This document shows positions 33,972 to 43,416 of a DNA stretch of 64,000 bases, piece by piece. The position numbers and the translations under genes were made by a program. Location of the stretch: assembly GCF_002078015.1 (NCBI RefSeq), contig NZ_LWBP01000056.1, forward strand, positions 62,001 through 126,000. Reading direction: 5' to 3'. Origin of the DNA: Niastella populi. GTDB lineage: Bacteria > Bacteroidota > Bacteroidia > Chitinophagales > Chitinophagaceae. Numbering within the stretch: position 1 is the first letter of the stretch; the number at the start of each line of letters is the position of its first letter. The notes beneath the pieces are model-generated. The model worked only from the letters and a program-made list of their open reading frames with translations. It ran no database searches and had not been told where the DNA came from.

Positions 33972-36900
33972 TTAAAAAGTAATGTTTACACCCAGGATCA
34001 ATGATTTTGGCAAAGGCAATCCGCCATAATCGCCTGGCTCGGGAAACAGGTCATTACCACTCAGGTCAGTATTGTTTGCTTCGGGGTTCATGCCGCCTTT
34101 GTATTTATCGTGGCCAAAGAAGTTTTCAGCGGTGATATATACGCGGGCCGACTGCATTATTTTTTTTGCTTTTATTACGCGGTTGAGATCATAACCGAGG
34201 CTGATCATTCGAACGCGGATGTAATCTGATGAATACAACCAGTCGGTATTGGCGATCTGGCCGAAGGTGGAATAAGCCTTCCCTACTTTACCGGCGCCCG
34301 GGTTACCGGGTGAACGCCAGCGATCGCGGAAAAAGCCCAGCGCATTATCAACCGTACCCTGTCCTGTTCTGCCCAATGCACGGCCTAATAAAGAATAGAT
34401 CGATCCCCCGCGCTGGCCCTGTACCAATACGCTAAAATCAAATCCTTTGTACCTCACGGTATTGGTCATGCCATACACGTAATCGGGATTGGGATGCGCT
34501 ACGATCTGGCGGTCGTTAAGGTCAATGGTACCATCGGGCGTGAAATCTTCATATTTGGGATCACCAACGGTTTGAGGTCCGTAAGTAGCCACGTTCTTAT
34601 TGATATCATCCTGGGTAAGAATGCCGGTTTGTTTAACAACGTAAATGCTGTAGAGCGGATCGCCTACACGCAAAATAGAGTGTTGCGCACCGCCAAAAGC
34701 GGTTGGTATAATGATCTGCGACTGCCCCGGTGCCAACGACAACACTTTATTGGTATTGTGGCTCAGGTTAAATGAAGTGGTCCACTGCAATGGCCCTTTT
34801 GTAATATTCCGCGAAGAAAGCTCTATCTCCCAGCCCTTGTTGCGCGTGGCTCCTAAATTATCGAGGTAGGTACTAAAACCTGTTACCCAGGGAATGGGCA
34901 CGTTCAACAACAGGCCGGTACTCTTTCTTGTATAAATATCGAATGATGCATTAAGTCGGTTGTTTAACACTGTTACATCGATGCCCGCATCATAGGTTTC
35001 CGATTTTTCCCACGTAAGGTTGGGGTTGGGAAGATTTCCATTGGCCTGGCCAATAACATAAGCGCCATTGAATGAATAATTGTATGCAGATAATGCAGAA
35101 ATGGTTGAGTAGTCAGGAATCTGATAGTTACCTGCTTTACCCCAGCTTGCGCGAAGTTTCAGGTCGTTGATAAAAGAAATGTTCCGCATGAAATTTTCTT
35201 CCGACACCCGCCAGCCTACCGAAGCGCTCGGGAACCAGCCCCATTTGTTATTGGCGCCAAACCGGCTCGATCCATCGCGGCGAATACTGGCAGCGAACAT
35301 ATATTTACCATCGAAAGCATATTGCACGCGCGCCAGGTACGACAGCAGTATGTTCCTCGTTTCAGTGGTTGTACTGGTATAGCCGTTAGCCGCATTTAAC
35401 GTAATTACATCATTCCTGAACCCGCCGTTCGATCTGATCTGCTGGTTATCGAGCTTTTCTGAATTATAGGTAAAACCTGCTACAGCAGAAATATCATGCC
35501 GGTCGATGGTCTTATTATAGGAGATGGTGTTCTCGTTTACAAAGGTTTGCTTTTTATAGCCATTGAACGATCCGTTCGACTGCAGCGTGCCCTGCGCCAG
35601 CCGCGTAGCCAGGGTACTGGCCACTTTGTAAGGCGTATAGCTTTTGCTGTCGTTATCGATATTATCGAGGTTAAGCGTTGTTTTGAACGTCATGCCCGGA
35701 ATGATCTGGTATTCGCCATACACGGTAGTTAGCGTACGGAAACGCCTGGTTTCACCCAGTATGTATTTCAATTTGGCATATGGGCTGTTGGTTGAAGTGC
35801 TCCACCGGTACTGGCCATTCATTCCCACATTCGGCTCCAGGCCCATGGAATCTTCCTGTACGGGGCTCATACTTAACGCCTGGTGCAGGATGTTGTCCTT
35901 TCCTTCCACACCGGGGTCGTTAATTATTGAATACGTGGGAGAGATATTCAGTCCGAACTTCAGTTTTTTGTTTGCGTTCACCTCTACGTTGGCGCGTGCC
36001 GAATAGCTGGTGAAATCGGTATTGATCACCATTCCTTCCTGCCGGGTAAAGTTGCCCGATACATAATATCGAACAAAGTCATTGCCGCCGCTGGCCGAGA
36101 TCTGGTGATTTTGCATCAACCCTTTACGGAAGATCTCATCCTGCCAGTCGATCAGGCGCAAACCCGGGTAACCAGGTTGCGTCCACCGCTCGTCGGTCAT
36201 ATAGGTGGTGTTGTATGCATTGGCGCCCAGTTTCAATATTTGCCGCCGTTTGGTGTTATCGTCATTGGCCGTGGCGCCCTGCGCGCCATAGTCTGCCACA
36301 TACCTGGCATTCACCATTTCAGTGAAACGGTCCATCCACTCCGCAGGGCTCAGCATATCGAGTTTTCTGGTACGTTCGCTATAACCAACATAACTGTTCA
36401 CATCGATCTTTGCTTTACCTGTTTTACCACGTTTGGTGGTAATGAGCACCACCCCGTTGGCCGCGCGTGAACCATAAATAGCTGCGGCCGCTGCATCTTT
36501 CAAAACCTGGATGTTTTCGATATCGTTCGGATTGATGTTATCGAGCGGATTACCGTTGGCATAATTACCTGCGGTATTCGGCGAAGCGGTAGCCAGCGGA
36601 AAACCGTCAATTACATACAGCGGCTCATTACCTGCTGTTATGGAACCGGTTCCGCGCACCTGAACGCTAAAGCCTTTGCCCAGCGCACCGCTGGTTTGTT
36701 TAACGGCAACACCGGCCATCTGGCCTACGAGCGCCTGATCTACTCTCGTTACAGGCCGCTCGTCGAGTTTGCTGGCATCGAACGATGCCGTTGCTGCGGT
36801 GAGGTTCCTTTTCTTTTGCGTACCATAACCGATCACCACTACATCATCGAGCGTGTTGTTCTTTGCATCGGTGAGCTGAATGGTTATACTGGTTTGCCCG

Positions 36901-37187
36901 TTCAACGGAAATTCCTTCGTGCTGAAACCAACGGAAGAAACAACCAAGGTTTCCTTTCCTGTAACTACATTAATGGTAAAGGAACCATCTTCACTGGCAC
37001 TGGCATTCCTTGCCGTGCCTTTTACCTGCACGGTAGCACCGGGCACTGCATTGCCTTTTTCATCAGTGATCTTTCCGGTTACAGTTACGGTTGAGGCTTC
37101 GTTTTGTGATCTTGCCTGAAAAAATGTGAAGAGAAGAAATACTGGTATTAACAAAATACCCTTTGACGGAAGTTGCACAATTCTCAT
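33972..37187 (-). CDS. SusC-type TonB-dependent receptor (pectin locus)
   Basis: A full-length SusC/RagA outer-membrane importer of 1071 aa. A signal peptide ends FFQARSQ (about residue 27). A carboxypeptidase-regulatory-like domain follows (TVTGKITDEKGNAVPGATVQVKG), then a TonB-box region DDVVVIGYGTQKKRNLTAA. The plug carries the family signatures LYVIDGFP and NPNDIENIQVLKDAAAAAIYGSRAANGVVLITTKRG. The barrel ends with the typical ILGVNITF. The SusD partner is 19 bp downstream. The start lies next to a 16-bp AT palindrome (37191-37206) in the divergent region shared with the Fas1/SusCD operon. The order SusC, SusD, lyase, NTF2-like, glycosidase-like, DUF4450-like suggests one polysaccharide utilisation locus. 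Confidence 0.96.
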   Translation of the reverse strand: MRIVQLPSKGILLIPVFLLFTFFQARSQNEASTVTVTGKITDEKGNAVPGATVQVKGTARNASASEDGSFTINVVTGKETLVVSSVGFSTKEFPLNGQTSITIQLTDAKNNTLDDVVVIGYGTQKKRNLTAATASFDASKLDERPVTRVDQALVGQMAGVAVKQTSGALGKGFSVQVRGTGSITAGNEPLYVIDGFPLATASPNTAGNYANGNPLDNINPNDIENIQVLKDAAAAAIYGSRAANGVVLITTKRGKTGKAKIDVNSYVGYSERTRKLDMLSPAEWMDRFTEMVNARYVADYGAQGATANDDNTKRRQILKLGANAYNTTYMTDERWTQPGYPGLRLIDWQDEIFRKGLMQNHQISASGGNDFVRYYVSGNFTRQEGMVINTDFTSYSARANVEVNANKKLKFGLNISPTYSIINDPGVEGKDNILHQALSMSPVQEDSMGLEPNVGMNGQYRWSTSTNSPYAKLKYILGETRRFRTLTTVYGEYQIIPGMTFKTTLNLDNIDNDSKSYTPYKVASTLATRLAQGTLQSNGSFNGYKKQTFVNENTISYNKTIDRHDISAVAGFTYNSEKLDNQQIRSNGGFRNDVITLNAANGYTSTTTETRNILLSYLARVQYAFDGKYMFAASIRRDGSSRFGANNKWGWFPSASVGWRVSEENFMRNISFINDLKLRASWGKAGNYQIPDYSTISALSAYNYSFNGAYVIGQANGNLPNPNLTWEKSETYDAGIDVTVLNNRLNASFDIYTRKSTGLLLNVPIPWVTGFSTYLDNLGATRNKGWEIELSSRNITKGPLQWTTSFNLSHNTNKVLSLAPGQSQIIIPTAFGGAQHSILRVGDPLYSIYVVKQTGILTQDDINKNVATYGPQTVGDPKYEDFTPDGTIDLNDRQIVAHPNPDYVYGMTNTVRYKGFDFSVLVQGQRGGSIYSLLGRALGRTGQGTVDNALGFFRDRWRSPGNPGAGKVGKAYSTFGQIANTDWLYSSDYIRVRMISLGYDLNRVIKAKKIMQSARVYITAENFFGHDKYKGGMNPEANNTDLSGNDLFPEPGDYGGLPLPKSLILGVNITF

Positions 37188-37190
37188 ATG

Positions 37191-37206
37191 AACTATTTAA
37201 ATAGTT
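37191..37206. promoter_or_regulatory. 16-bp AT palindrome next to the SusC start
   Basis: The bases aactatttaaatagtt are a perfect palindrome that starts 3 bp upstream of the minus-strand SusC ATG. It could be an operator or an RNA hairpin at the start codon. AT-rich palindromes also occur by chance, so the call is tentative. Confidence 0.35.
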
Positions 37207-37625
37207 AACAATCGTCTGATGTGGTTAAAATTAGGATCACCCATTACAACATTCGTCCTGATCTATCCTGCCTAAATTGAATTAGCAGTTGCATAGACGG
37301 ATAAACGCGAACATTTCCCTTTTTTTAGAAGCGTCAAAGCGCCTTTGGGCAAAACGCTTTTATTGCAAACCGTGATTTGGATCGCTGTCGCTTTTCATAA
37401 TATAATCCATCATTCAACACCCCGCCTTCACTTGCAGCTGAGCGATTTCAAGATGGACTTCTATCCGTTAAATGTCATGTTAACATTTCCGGGAACGATT
37501 GCGTAGAATAAACATCCATACGGGATGCTTCAGGACAGTTTTAACTCGTGAAATTTTAATTTTATACCAGTTACTGCTAAATAACCAAAACGAAACTGAC
37601 TTGCCATGCTGTACTTTATAACTAC

Positions 37626-37650
37626 AGCTATCACCTCGGCCGTGATAGCT
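37626..37650. promoter_or_regulatory. 9-bp perfect inverted repeat in the divergent region
   Basis: agctatcac (37626-37634) and gtgatagct (37642-37650) flank the 7-nt spacer ctcggcc. No T-run follows on either strand, so a terminator is unlikely. An operator for the rightward operon about 155 bp downstream is one possibility. Confidence 0.4.
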
Positions 37651-37803
37651 ATTGCCCACGCTTTTCCTTCATTTTCATATCCGATTTCTTTTACGGGAAC
37701 TCCACCAGCATTTATAACAATCGCTCATTAGCCCCTAAGCCGGGTACCTGGATGGTATTCGTCTGCATCTGGCTTTCATATATAGACTAAACAATCTCTT
37801 GCC

Positions 37804-40044
37804 ATGGGTAAATCCTTACAACCAATTATTTTAATTGTTATTTCGTGTTTATTACTGGTCAACTGCCGTAAAAAAGAATGGGACGAATATTACGGCAGAC
37901 CCGACAATTTAGAAGCTCCCATTTACCAGCAACTTGAAGCCCGTGGAAATTTTAAAAACCTGCTTGCCTGTATCGATAAAGCCGGTTACAGGAACACGTT
38001 GGGCGCTGCTGGTTACTGGACTTTTTTCGCGCCTACCGATTCTGCGTTCCAGGTGTATTTCAAAGAAAACAACCTCAGCGGAACAGATCAGCTCGACAGC
38101 GCAGCCTGTCGCAAAATAGTTACCTACTGCCTCGTGTATAACGCTTTTAAGCTGGAGCGTATTGGTGATGGGCAGGGGTCTACCGGCTGGCTGGCAAATA
38201 GCGCCTTTAAAAGACGCACAGCTTACTACACAGGCGTTTATGACGGGGCCGATACTTCAGGGCACCTTATTAAATTAATCGCCAGCAACAGAAATAACAA
38301 TGGAACCACTTTTTACGTCGATGCGGATAACAACAATAAATACATCCCGTATTTTGTAACTAATTTCATGACGGCTAAAGGTCTTACCGCAGCCGATTAC
38401 AACTATTTTTATCCATCCTCCACTTATACCGGTTTCAACGTCGTTGATGCTGCGGTTGTTGAAAAAGACATTGCTGCAGAAAACGGGGTGATCCATGTTG
38501 TAAACAAAGTTATCACCGCCCTGCCCAGTATCGACCAGTACCTGGCCGGCCGGCCTGAGTACACCGAGTTCAGGGCGCTTTTCGATAAATTTCTGATCCA
38601 GTATGCACTCAACGCAACCGTTACTACCAATTATAATAACGTACACGGCAGCAACGCTTCCGTTTACACGAAAGTGTTCAGCAACAGCCTGGCCTATTCG
38701 CCAAACAACGAAAACTTTTTGAAAACTCAGGATAACGACGGTCAATGGAACACCTATACAATGTTTGTTCCCACGAACACAGCGCTGCAGCATTACATCA
38801 ACAACGTATTGCTTGAACACTACAATCAGGTAAGCGACCTGCCGTTAAACATCATCAACGACTTTATAAATGCACATATGTTCCAAACGGCAGTATGGCC
38901 AACCAAATTCAGCACTACCTATAATTTCCAGGGCGAAGAAGCACGCTTTGATCCGGCTTCCGATGTAGTTGACAAAAAAATACTGAGCAATGGTATTTTT
39001 TACGGTACCAGTAAGGTTCAGGAAGCGAATGTATTCAGCAGTGTGTATGGTAAAGCGTACCTCGATCCGGAATACTCTATGATGACGAGCCTGCTGAACC
39101 AGGAGCTGAAATATGTGGTTTCGAATGTAAAGCAGCAGTTTACCCTGTTCCTGGTAAGCAATAGCGTGTTGAATGCGGCCGGTTATTACGCCGACCCCAC
39201 TGTCGACAACAACATCAACTATCAATGGCGCTATACGCCACCGGGCGGCGGAGCCAGTATTACCGGTTCTTCTGCCCTGGTGCGCTTGTTACGAGTACTG
39301 AACCTGCATGTAGTTCCCGGAACGGATGTAACCAATGTAACCGGTTCGGGCGTGCTGGGTTCGTACGGCGGTGAATTTATCCGCTACGAAAACCAAACCG
39401 TGTATGCAGCCGGAAACGTGGATGCAGGCAATGTGGCCAATGTAATTGCTACCAAAACGGCAAAAAATGGCACCGTACACTATATAGATCGCATTCTTGA
39501 TTTCAGCGAAACGCCGGTTTCAAGGCACCTTGAGAAACTGGGCGGCACCTCTGCCGCCGGCTCAGCGTATTACAACTTTTGGCAGTATTTCAAAAACTGG
39601 TCAGGTTATAACGCTTCATCAGGTGATATAGTAAACGTGGCATCAGGAGTATTTTATACATTCTTTATTCCCAACAATGCCGCCATTGTGCAGGCGGTAA
39701 ATGATGGTTTATTACCAGGTACGGGTACGGCTCCCAACAAGGTGCCCAACTTCAAACCGGTTGATCCCGCTGAAAAATTCCAGGTAGAAAAATTCATCTA
39801 CTATCATATCCTGAACAAAAAATCCGTAGCAACCAACGGTATGGAAAGTGGTTCGTACGAAACACTCTTTAAAACCAACGCCGGCGACGCCACCAAGATC
39901 TTCGTGAACAACAACACAATCAATGCCATGATCTTAACAGATATGAACAATCGAATGGCGAATGTGATCCAGGGCAATAGTAATTACCTGAGTAACCGCT
40001 GTGTGTTCCACTTAACCGACAACTATTTAAAATATACCGAATAA
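37804..40044 (+). CDS. Fasciclin (FAS1) repeat lipoprotein with four FAS1-like domains
   Basis: A surface or periplasmic lipoprotein of 746 aa (lipobox LLVNC, Cys about residue 21) and the first gene of a seven-gene operon. It contains four successive FAS1-like units. The first is about 35-245 (NFKNLLACIDKAGYRNTLGAAGYWTFFAPTDSAF ... GVIHVVNKVITALPSI). The second is about 250-430 (TMFVPTNTALQHYI). The third is about 430-575 (FTLFLVSNSVLNAAGYY ... GTVHYIDRILDF). The fourth is about 575-746 (FYTFFIPNNAAIVQAV). The FAPT and VHxxxxV signatures are clear in the first unit and weaker in the others. FAS1 domains mediate adhesion in other systems. Here, directly before SusC/SusD, a surface glycan-binding role is the best inference. 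SusC follows 22 bp after the stop. Confidence 0.9.
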   Translation: MGKSLQPIILIVISCLLLVNCRKKEWDEYYGRPDNLEAPIYQQLEARGNFKNLLACIDKAGYRNTLGAAGYWTFFAPTDSAFQVYFKENNLSGTDQLDSAACRKIVTYCLVYNAFKLERIGDGQGSTGWLANSAFKRRTAYYTGVYDGADTSGHLIKLIASNRNNNGTTFYVDADNNNKYIPYFVTNFMTAKGLTAADYNYFYPSSTYTGFNVVDAAVVEKDIAAENGVIHVVNKVITALPSIDQYLAGRPEYTEFRALFDKFLIQYALNATVTTNYNNVHGSNASVYTKVFSNSLAYSPNNENFLKTQDNDGQWNTYTMFVPTNTALQHYINNVLLEHYNQVSDLPLNIINDFINAHMFQTAVWPTKFSTTYNFQGEEARFDPASDVVDKKILSNGIFYGTSKVQEANVFSSVYGKAYLDPEYSMMTSLLNQELKYVVSNVKQQFTLFLVSNSVLNAAGYYADPTVDNNINYQWRYTPPGGGASITGSSALVRLLRVLNLHVVPGTDVTNVTGSGVLGSYGGEFIRYENQTVYAAGNVDAGNVANVIATKTAKNGTVHYIDRILDFSETPVSRHLEKLGGTSAAGSAYYNFWQYFKNWSGYNASSGDIVNVASGVFYTFFIPNNAAIVQAVNDGLLPGTGTAPNKVPNFKPVDPAEKFQVEKFIYYHILNKKSVATNGMESGSYETLFKTNAGDATKIFVNNNTINAMILTDMNNRMANVIQGNSNYLSNRCVFHLTDNYLKYTE

Positions 40045-40066
40045 CCCACCTGTAATACCGATTGCT

Positions 40067-43000
40067 ATGTTGAAATTTTATAAAACGATTACCTGCATAC
40101 TGATGTTTGTCGTTTTGGCAGCGTTGAATACAACCGCGCAGCATGCCGGAAACGGAGAAAGTAAAGTTGTGGTAAAGGGAAAGGTGATCGATAAAAAGAA
40201 AAAAGAACCCATCCTGGGCGCCTCCGTAACGGAGGTGGATGCGGATGGAAGGATCATAAAAGGCACTTCCACCGACGTTGAAGGCAATTTTGTGCTGCGG
40301 ATAACCAACCCAAAACATAAACTCGCTGTTTCGTATATAGGTTTTAAAACCACATCGCAAAGCATCGGCAGCCGTACCAATATTAACTTTCAACTGGAAG
40401 ACGGCTCAAGCGATATGGGAGAAGTAATAGTAGTGGCCGGTCGCAAAACCGACAACGGTATATTGGGGGTTAGCGAGCGCAACTCCACCCTGGCTGCTTC
40501 CAAAATAAGTGCAAAGGAAATGGAAGAGATGCAGGCCGCCAGTATCGACCAGGCACTGCAGGGCCGTTTAGCCGGTGTTGATATTACCGCCAGCAGTGGC
40601 GACCCGGGTGCAGCCATGAATATCCGTATTCGGGGCGTTTCTACCATCAGCAGCAGCGGTAACCCCTTAATTGTTGTGGATGGTATGCCCATCGAAACGG
40701 AAATTCCCAGCGACTTTAACTTTGGATCTGCCGATGAACAGGGCTATGCACAATTATTGAACATTTCACCGGCCGACATTAAAGAGATCACCGTATTAAA
40801 AGATGCCGCCGCTACCGCCATGTGGGGTTCACGTGCCGCCAACGGCGTATTGCTCATTACCACCAAACGCGGTTCCGTAGGCAAACCAAGCATTACCTAC
40901 ACCTTCAAAGGATCGGTTTCGAAAATACCAAAAGCCATTCCGTTGTTAAATGGCAACCAGTATTCAACTTTAATTCCTGAAGGTTTTATGAACCGCATAG
41001 GGTCGCCTCTTCCCACTTCGGTACGTGAGTTCAATTACGATCCCAATGATCCTTACTGGTACAATAACTACAGCAATAATACCAACTGGATAGATGCACT
41101 AACGCAAACTGGTACATTACAGAACCATGCCCTGAGTATGGTGGGCGGTGGTGAAAAGGCCCGCTATTATGCTTCGGTTGATTATTTTAACCAAACCGGG
41201 GTTACCCTTGGAACAGGTTTCAAAAGACTGACTTCCCGCATCAATCTCGACTATAACATTTCTGAAAAGATCAAAATATTCACCAGTATTTCCTACACAC
41301 ACAGCGACCAGGACAGAAGTTACCTGGGCAGCAACGCCAGCAACGCCGAAAGCGGTATACGCGCGGTAGCATACGCGAAGATGCCTAACCAGAGCGTGTT
41401 TGAATATGATGAGCAGGGAAATCTTACGCCCAACTATTTCTCTCCTTTCTCAAATGTGCAGGGAACATATAGCCGCATTTATAATCCCGTGGCTATGGCA
41501 ACGCAGGCAAAATACGGTGTGCTCAGCGACCGGGTGATGCCGCGTTTCCAGGTGAACTACGATATCATTAAGTCGGTGCTCAGAACCTCGTTCGATGTAC
41601 AGTTCGATATCAACAATACCAAAAACAACAGCTTTCTGCCACAGATCGCTACCGGCCGTAACAGTACCGAAACCGTGGTGAACAGGGCGTACGACGGCGA
41701 TATGGACCAGTTTGTTGTGAACACCAAAATACAACTGGCCTTTACGCCTCAATTCAAAAATACCGACCACAGTTTCATCAGTTCATTTACCACGTTTACA
41801 CAGGATCAAAAAGTAGTTAACCAGGAATCTGTTACTTCCAACACCGCTTCTTCATTATTGGTTGACCCTTCCATTGATTCCAGAACGCAGAATTCAGACC
41901 TGTTGTCTTATTCCGGCACAACGCAAACCCGCACCATCGGCGCCGTAGCAGATGCGCAATACGGTTATAAAGACAAATACATGATCAATGCCGCATTACG
42001 AGGCGATGGCAACTCGCGGTTTGGCCCCAATTATCGCTATGGTTTGTTCCCATCCGTTTCATTTCGCTGGCGCGTTTCGGGCGAGAACTTCCTCAGCAGC
42101 GTAAAGCAGATCGACGATCTGAGCTTCCGTGCCAGTTATGGGCAAAGCGGTGTGGCCCCTAAATACGATTATACATTCTACAGTAACTATTCAACTTATA
42201 ACTGGGGCTATCTCGGCCAAAGCGCAGTATATCCTGCCAGCATGGAATTGAAAAACCTGAAATGGCAAACCATCAATGGTACCAATATCGGCGCTAACCT
42301 ATCTATGTTCGGCGGCCGCATACGTATAGATGCCGAGGTATACCGTAACAGAACCAAAGACCTTTATATGAACGGCCTGGCTATCGCTTCATTTACCGGT
42401 TACAGCAGTGTGAATATGAATATTGGTACTATGGACAACCAGGGCTGGGAGCTGGCACTTTGGACAACCCCCTACAAGAGCAAAGACTGGAGCGTTTCGT
42501 TCGACCTGAATGTAGCGCACAACGATAATATCATTCGTTCATTATCTGAATACTATCCCAACAGTAAAGGCGATGTTACCAGGCAGGGCGACTACCTGCG
42601 CCTGATACAACCCGATCATCCTTTCGGCTCATTCTATGGATATAAATTCAAAGGTGTTTATACCGATAGAAACGCCACCCTGGCACAGGGTACCAATGGC
42701 AAACCCATTATCGGCCCTAACGGTCAAACTATTTACATGCGCTTTAACTATCCCAATATCGACTACATCTTTCAGCCCGGCGATGCCATGTATGAAGATG
42801 TGAACAAAGACGGCAACATCAACTACATGGACGTGGTTTATCTTGGTAACAGCAATCCGAAATTAACCGGCGGCTTCGGCCCTTCCGTTACCTGGAAGAA
42901 CAAGCTCAAGATCTCAACTTTCTTCAGCTTCAGATATGACTTTGATGTTATCAACCGTACCAAAATGAACACTACAAACATGTATTACTTCGATAACCAA

Positions 43001-43357
43001 AGCACCGCCACACTTCGCCGCTGGCGAAAGGAAGGCGATGTAACCGATATTCCACGCGCATTGATCGGCGGCGGCTACAACTGGCTGGGCAGCGACCGCT
43101 ATGTTGAAGATGCTTCCTTCCTTCGCTTTCGTACCGTAACAGCCCGGTATACGGTAGATAATAAACTATTGTCGAAATTCAAAATGAAAAGCCTGAGCGC
43201 TTATATAACGGCCGAAAACCTGTTTACCATTACCAAATACACCGGCCAGGACCCCGAGGTCAGCGCCTCCGGATCTGATCCTTTTCGTTTAGCCTTCGAT
43301 GACAGCATGACACCTCCCAGCAGGGTATTCACCATTGGCCTCGTGGCAGGGTTTTAA
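40067..43357 (+). CDS. SusC-type TonB-dependent receptor, first of the Fas1 operon
   Basis: A full-length SusC/RagA receptor of 1096 aa. A signal peptide ends LNTTAQ (about residue 24). It is followed by a carboxypeptidase-regulatory-like domain (VVVKGKVIDKKKKEPILGASVTE), a TonB-box-like segment EVIVVAGRKTDNG and a plug with LIVVDGMP and SPADIKEITVLKDAAATAMWGSRAANGVLLITTKRG. The C-terminal barrel ends TIGLVAGF. The DQALQGRLAGVDIT block is standard for SusC. The tight spacing to the preceding FAS1 gene (22 bp) and to SusD (59 bp) shows co-transcription. The substrate is unknown because no enzyme is encoded in the operon. Confidence 0.96.
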   Translation: MLKFYKTITCILMFVVLAALNTTAQHAGNGESKVVVKGKVIDKKKKEPILGASVTEVDADGRIIKGTSTDVEGNFVLRITNPKHKLAVSYIGFKTTSQSIGSRTNINFQLEDGSSDMGEVIVVAGRKTDNGILGVSERNSTLAASKISAKEMEEMQAASIDQALQGRLAGVDITASSGDPGAAMNIRIRGVSTISSSGNPLIVVDGMPIETEIPSDFNFGSADEQGYAQLLNISPADIKEITVLKDAAATAMWGSRAANGVLLITTKRGSVGKPSITYTFKGSVSKIPKAIPLLNGNQYSTLIPEGFMNRIGSPLPTSVREFNYDPNDPYWYNNYSNNTNWIDALTQTGTLQNHALSMVGGGEKARYYASVDYFNQTGVTLGTGFKRLTSRINLDYNISEKIKIFTSISYTHSDQDRSYLGSNASNAESGIRAVAYAKMPNQSVFEYDEQGNLTPNYFSPFSNVQGTYSRIYNPVAMATQAKYGVLSDRVMPRFQVNYDIIKSVLRTSFDVQFDINNTKNNSFLPQIATGRNSTETVVNRAYDGDMDQFVVNTKIQLAFTPQFKNTDHSFISSFTTFTQDQKVVNQESVTSNTASSLLVDPSIDSRTQNSDLLSYSGTTQTRTIGAVADAQYGYKDKYMINAALRGDGNSRFGPNYRYGLFPSVSFRWRVSGENFLSSVKQIDDLSFRASYGQSGVAPKYDYTFYSNYSTYNWGYLGQSAVYPASMELKNLKWQTINGTNIGANLSMFGGRIRIDAEVYRNRTKDLYMNGLAIASFTGYSSVNMNIGTMDNQGWELALWTTPYKSKDWSVSFDLNVAHNDNIIRSLSEYYPNSKGDVTRQGDYLRLIQPDHPFGSFYGYKFKGVYTDRNATLAQGTNGKPIIGPNGQTIYMRFNYPNIDYIFQPGDAMYEDVNKDGNINYMDVVYLGNSNPKLTGGFGPSVTWKNKLKISTFFSFRYDFDVINRTKMNTTNMYYFDNQSTATLRRWRKEGDVTDIPRALIGGGYNWLGSDRYVEDASFLRFRTVTARYTVDNKLLSKFKMKSLSAYITAENLFTITKYTGQDPEVSASGSDPFRLAFDDSMTPPSRVFTIGLVAGF

Positions 43358-43416
43358 ACAATGGCTTGATTGCAAGTAAGAAATAATAAAACTGATCATA
43401 AACGATTGCATTAATA

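Larger units (their letters stand above)
37188..37803. other. Divergent control region between two SusC/SusD systems
   Basis: 616 bases without a supported gene separate the leftward pectin locus from the rightward Fas1/SusCD operon, and both leaders must lie here. Visible structures are the 16-bp palindrome aactatttaaatagtt (37191-37206), an aagcgt/acgctt pair around 37330-37362, and a perfect 9-bp hairpin at 37626-37650. No sigma/anti-sigma or sensor gene is adjacent, and no convincing TTTG/TAnnTTTG promoter was found by eye on either strand. Confidence 0.5.

Noticed and set aside
37626-37650. Hairpin considered as a terminator
   Set aside because: No T-run on either strand, and no gene ends nearby; kept only as a possible regulatory repeat.
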